DNA of 64,000 nucleotides from Mesostigma viride (Eukaryota > Streptophyta > Mesostigmatophyceae > Mesostigmatales > Mesostigmataceae): assembly GCA_009746045.1 (NCBI GenBank), contig RPFO01000079.1, forward strand, positions 1,320,785 to 1,384,784. The letters run 5' to 3'. Both the position numbers and the translations under genes were made by a program. The notes beneath the pieces were generated by a model that was given only the letters and a program-made list of their open reading frames with translations, searched no databases and had not been told where the DNA came from. Positions within the stretch are counted from its first letter, which is position 1. The number at the start of each line of letters is the position of its first letter. This document shows positions 62,516 through 64,000 of this stretch, one piece after another.

Positions 62516-63209
62516 TTCTAGAGGTTTTCCACAGGTGCTCGCGAAGAGCCCTCGTGTTTAAGCCGCAAGGTGCATTCTTAATAGCGCAGGGCCTGCGCAG
62601 GACCGGCCCAATATTTAGTGAGATAGAAAGCCGAGTTCGACCCGCCGGCCTGGGAAGCTGGCTGTGGTGAACGACGGCATCGTCTAGCTGAAAGGGCGGT
62701 CATAGGTAGGGCTTAGAAGCATCACCTGTCGACTGGGCACCGACGGGGAGCTCGGCTCTGCACCACACAAGGAATCGGCGCCACAAGCTAGGGAGGAAAG
62801 TCGGCTGCGCAACGCCAAGGTACGTTTTGTCATGCAGTATGTGGTAGTAGCTTGCAGCCAACCGCCTTGCTCCGTCTCTCTTACCTGCACGCGTAGGATG
62901 TGCGCCCATCCTTGTTGTTTTGTTTGTGAATTTGTCGTTTCTGTGACGTATTGTGACTAGCGTCCTGGCTGCGAAAGCTGTGGGCGCTGGTAGGGTGGTT
63001 TCCGTGGCTTCGTCCTTGCGAAAAGGCGGGCAGTTATCACGGAGGCTACCCTCTTGTATGGAATTAGGGGCGCGAAGCTCCTGATTTCTGTGATAGTGAT
63101 TAGATTAGAGCCAGTTGGCATCCCCCCCCTGTGACAGGTCACACACTAGAGGTAAAAAGGTTCCTTTCTCTTTTCTATCTCTGTCTGCTGGCAATAGACA
63201 ACGTGTGTG
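62516..63209 (+). other. H1 leader
   Basis: About 700 bp of untranslated leader without a recognised ORF. Such leaders often hold packaging signals, but none can be read directly here. Confidence 0.5.
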
Positions 63210-63635
63210 ATGGCTAATAGTAATAATAGAAATAATATTAGATATAATAATGGAGCACTTGGGGGTTGGGATAGTGATGTATCTAGGCAACTTTACTATG
63301 CTGTGGCACATGATGGAGGCACAGGGAAAGTAGGTATTTTCTATAGCTGGGTAGACTGCAAGAACTATATAGTGGATAGGCATAGGGCTATCTTTAAGGG
63401 ATTCAAGACAGCATGGGAAGCAGATAGGTTTATCCAGGAATACATGACACGTCCAGTAGGCTTGCACGTAGAGGCACCACCTCAGGAGATTAGGACTCGC
63501 CCAATGCCTAGGGGCCGTAGCTGTGCACCCAATAGTGCAACAGTAGAGAGCAGGACGGGGGACACACAGGCTGTCACAGTCACGTTCAGCCAACTCACTG
63601 TCAGCACCCCACCTAGGCAGCCACCTAGTTTCTAG
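63210..63635 (+). CDS. H1 protein with RNase H1-type hybrid-binding domain
   Basis: 141 residues, ATG at 63210, TAG at 63633. Residues 25-80 read LYYAVAHDGGTGKVGIFYSW, then VDCKNYIVDRHRAIFKGFKT and AWEADRFIQEY: the YYAV, GIxxxWxxC, FKGFxTxxEA pattern of the N-terminal domain of RNase H1, also found in the caulimovirus transactivator/viroplasmin family. That domain binds RNA/DNA hybrids. The remaining tail is Pro/Ser/Thr/Arg-rich, and there is no RNase H catalytic domain in this ORF. Its place between the leader and Gag suggests a regulatory or nucleoprotein role in the element. The domain call is firm; the role is inference. Confidence 0.85.
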   Translation: MANSNNRNNIRYNNGALGGWDSDVSRQLYYAVAHDGGTGKVGIFYSWVDCKNYIVDRHRAIFKGFKTAWEADRFIQEYMTRPVGLHVEAPPQEIRTRPMPRGRSCAPNSATVESRTGDTQAVTVTFSQLTVSTPPRQPPSF

Positions 63636-63794
63636 AGGAGTAGAGTACTAATTATAGCTTACTATATAATAGCTACATTAGCAGAATAACGTAGGGCAGT
63701 CGCTTGGTTGATTGCTTGTGGGCATGTGCATGGCATTTTCCTCCTTCTTCCTCTCTCCTTCCTTCCTTCTCTTGTGGATGTGGTACTGGTAAAC
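63636..63794 (+). other. H1 ORF-Gag spacer
   Basis: About 160 bp, T/C-rich before the Gag ATG. No feature is recognised. Confidence 0.4.
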
Positions 63795-64000
63795 ATGCCG
63801 CGGGGTAAAAAGAAGGTACGCGGCACGACTAGGAGTCATTCCGAGGAGGGAGGTGCAGACTTGGATAGGCAGGGCAGCCCAGAGTACCAAGTACAGGAGG
63901 TATCACAACAGGGCTCGTCCTACCAGCAAGGCAGTCCTGTAGGTCACCCAGGTGAGCTGGCTAGTACCTCCCGTGAGCCGCGAAGGCCACGAGGAGCGGA
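63795..64000 (+). CDS. H1 Gag-like frame, N-terminal part only
   Basis: ATG at 63795 (MPRGKKKVRGTTRSHSEEGG), open to the window edge (68 codons). Basic start, then a Ser/Gln/Gly-rich region. Called Gag from position only. Confidence 0.5.
   Translation, partial: MPRGKKKVRGTTRSHSEEGGADLDRQGSPEYQVQEVSQQGSSYQQGSPVGHPGELASTSREPRRPRGA

Larger units (their letters stand above)
61834..64000 (+). mobile_element. LTR retrotransposon H1, 5' part, cut by window end
   Basis: 5' LTR, primer-binding site, a hybrid-binding-domain ORF and the start of a Gag-like frame; the rest is outside the window. LTR ends TGTTAC and GTAACA and the primer site resemble G1, so a Ty3/gypsy element is more likely than a copia-like one, but no pol is visible. 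It is inserted into the (CATC)n tract. Confidence 0.8.

Overview
The window is nuclear DNA from a eukaryote. The evidence is one spliced gene with GT-AG introns, LTR and non-LTR retrotransposons, cut-and-paste DNA transposons and kilobase-long microsatellites. There are no operons, ribosome-binding sites, rRNA genes or CRISPR arrays. The chromovirus, the divergent copia-like elements and the GC-rich intron-bearing gene fit a unicellular green alga or similar protist, but the sequence alone does not name the species.

Layout. 1-193 is a (CATC)n tract. 262-3884 is a decayed Mutator-like DNA transposon whose transposase ends in a PHD finger. 3885-8135 is non-coding, with dispersed repeats. 8141-17556 is a full-length Ty3/gypsy chromovirus (G1) with 703-bp LTRs, an ATTAT target duplication and two extra ORFs after pol. 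17831-21344 holds LINE ORF1 fragments in opposite orientations around a large inverted repeat. 21815-46050 is a three-level nest of copia-like elements: A1 (outer) is split in its RNase H domain by B1, which is split in its gag by A2, a sister copy of A1. All three insertions have 5-bp target duplications (ATGCT, GGGAC, GGGGG). A1 gag also carries a 636-bp TIR element. 46078-49615 is a piggyBac-like TTAA element without a recognisable transposase. 50008-51108 is a (TCC)n tract next to a decayed hAT transposase on the minus strand. About 55990-59359 is the only convincing host gene, a dual-specificity phosphatase in at least three exons, possibly with a C-terminal zinc finger. 59561-60571 holds LINE C-termini running into a 1.2-kb (CATC)n tract. 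61834-64000 is the 5' end of another LTR element that encodes a stand-alone RNase H1-type hybrid-binding domain before gag.

Main point. Copia-like families A and B share features that differ from the textbook Ty1/copia plan. The protease-like domain lies after integrase (Gag-INT-PR-RT-RH). The RT box reads HGDD, not YVDD. The protease motif is DTNA or DTQA. The LTRs begin AGTTA and end TAACT, not TG...CA. A separate ORF1 precedes Gag. In family A, Gag and Pol are in one frame separated by a single UGA in both copies. Together these suggest a distinct copia-like lineage. No database search was possible, so novelty is inference.
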